Source of the DNA: an uncultured Pseudohongiella sp. | GTDB taxonomy: Bacteria; Pseudomonadota; Gammaproteobacteria; Pseudomonadales; Pseudohongiellaceae | Assembly: GCA_902597095.1 (NCBI GenBank) | Contig: CACJWK010000025.1 | Coordinates: forward strand, 1-33,714 | Length of the DNA: 33,714 nucleotides | Direction of reading: 5' to 3' | Shown: positions 33,405-33,714 of the stretch, piece after piece | Numbering within the stretch: the stretch's first letter is position 1 | Layout: every line of letters begins with the position of its first letter | Position numbers and translations under genes: made by a program | Notes under the pieces: generated by a model | What the model saw: only the letters and a program-made list of their open reading frames with translations | The model's database searches: none | Told to the model about the DNA's origin: nothing

Positions 33405-33714
33405 ATATTCTTCTGATCGGCGCTGGTTCTGCAATCGCGACTGCAGTTGCTAGGCGCTATGCAGCAAAACACAGCAGTCTGTTTCTGATTGCTCGAAATG
33501 GCTCACGATTGGCGCTGCAGCAGCAGGATCTCCTGGTTCGAGGCGCAGCGCGGGTTGGGACCCGTATGCTGGATCTGTTGAATCATGAAGAACATGAAAC
33601 CGCGATTAATGCCGCGACTGAATTCTTTGGTGAGGACGACATTGACCTCGTCCTGATCTGTCACGGGTCGCTTCCGGATCAGGAAGCGGCAGAGCAGGAT
33701 TTTGATCTTGCCCG
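33401..33714 (+). CDS. dprE2: Short-chain dehydrogenase, DprE2-like, N-terminal part (cut by window edge)
   Basis: The first 104 codons read MNILLIGAGSAIATAVARRY, a Rossmann start with GxGSAIA in place of the usual TGxxxGIG, then SLFLIARNGSRL and DDIDLVLICHGSLPD, corresponding to the NNAG-like strand of SDR enzymes. DprE2 reduces the keto intermediate made by DprE1 using NADH, giving polyprenylphosphoryl-arabinose. The ATG at 33401 overlaps the dprE1 stop (ATGA), and position directly after dprE1 is the main support. The catalytic Tyr-Lys pair lies outside the window, so this is likely but not proven. Confidence 0.78.
   Translation, partial: MNILLIGAGSAIATAVARRYAAKHSSLFLIARNGSRLALQQQDLLVRGAARVGTRMLDLLNHEEHETAINAATEFFGEDDIDLVLICHGSLPDQEAAEQDFDLA

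Noticed and set aside
1-33714. CRISPR arrays, tRNA or rRNA genes, insertion sequences, prophage
   Set aside because: No regularly spaced repeats, no cloverleaf or rRNA signatures, no transposase or integrase frames were found by eye. A short or diverged tRNA could be missed without a covariance search.

Overview
The window looks like chromosomal DNA of a gammaproteobacterium, probably a marine or oligotrophic heterotroph. The best taxonomic clue is the run nnr - tsaE - amiB - mutL at the left end, the classic gammaproteobacterial order, here preceded by a MarR-type regulator. The rest (MMPL exporters, a TAT-exported molybdo-hydroxylase, single-haem cytochromes, DUF4159, DUF481, YceI and TraB-like secreted proteins) fits an aerobic Gram-negative with a busy cell envelope. 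No rRNA, tRNA, CRISPR array, insertion sequence or prophage gene was seen. The exact lineage cannot be fixed from sequence reading alone.

Layout. 1-4.7 kb (minus strand): marR, nnr, tsaE, amiB and the 5' part of mutL, tightly packed. 4.7-6.5 kb: a repeat-type operator in front of marR, a decayed SIMPL (DUF541) gene with two in-frame stops and one frameshift, a small secreted protein, and a gene-free stretch with a 10-bp-period pyrimidine repeat. 6.5-9.3 kb (minus): sixA, a lipoprotein cytochrome c and a ChaN-like protein form an operon; a DUF4159 protein lies downstream. 9.5-11.5 kb: a DUF481 outer-membrane protein, a TPR protein, a bidirectional terminator and a small lipoprotein. 11.6-13.7 kb (minus): an iron-ADH-fold dehydrogenase followed by a TraB-like secreted protein. 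13.8-17.6 kb (plus): a two-subunit isoquinoline-oxidoreductase-type molybdoenzyme, an NnrU-like membrane protein and a small secreted protein. 17.6-21.2 kb (minus): a ClpP2-like protease, a cytochrome with an unusual CX3CH haem site and an MMPL exporter. 21.7-25.3 kb (plus): a redoxin, a second MMPL exporter and a hotdog thioesterase whose 3' end runs 160 bp into the opposing yceI gene. 25.9-30.7 kb (minus): a DTW tRNA-modifying enzyme, a DHFR-like gene broken by an amber codon, DUF2200, a secreted protein of unknown function, and a redoxin / cytochrome c / copper-monooxygenase-like fusion. 30.7-33.7 kb: an inositol-monophosphatase family enzyme, then a plus-strand GtrA - DprE1 - DprE2 cluster cut by the window edge.

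The most striking items are: (1) the GtrA-DprE1-DprE2 cluster, which has the gene order of the mycobacterial arabinan-precursor locus, with the inhibitor-target cysteine of DprE1 apparently replaced by threonine; (2) the three-domain redoxin-cytochrome-copper protein whose redoxin domain lacks its cysteine; (3) the CX3CH cytochrome translationally coupled to a ClpP2-like protease; and (4) two genes caught in decay, whose lesions can be placed to the base.
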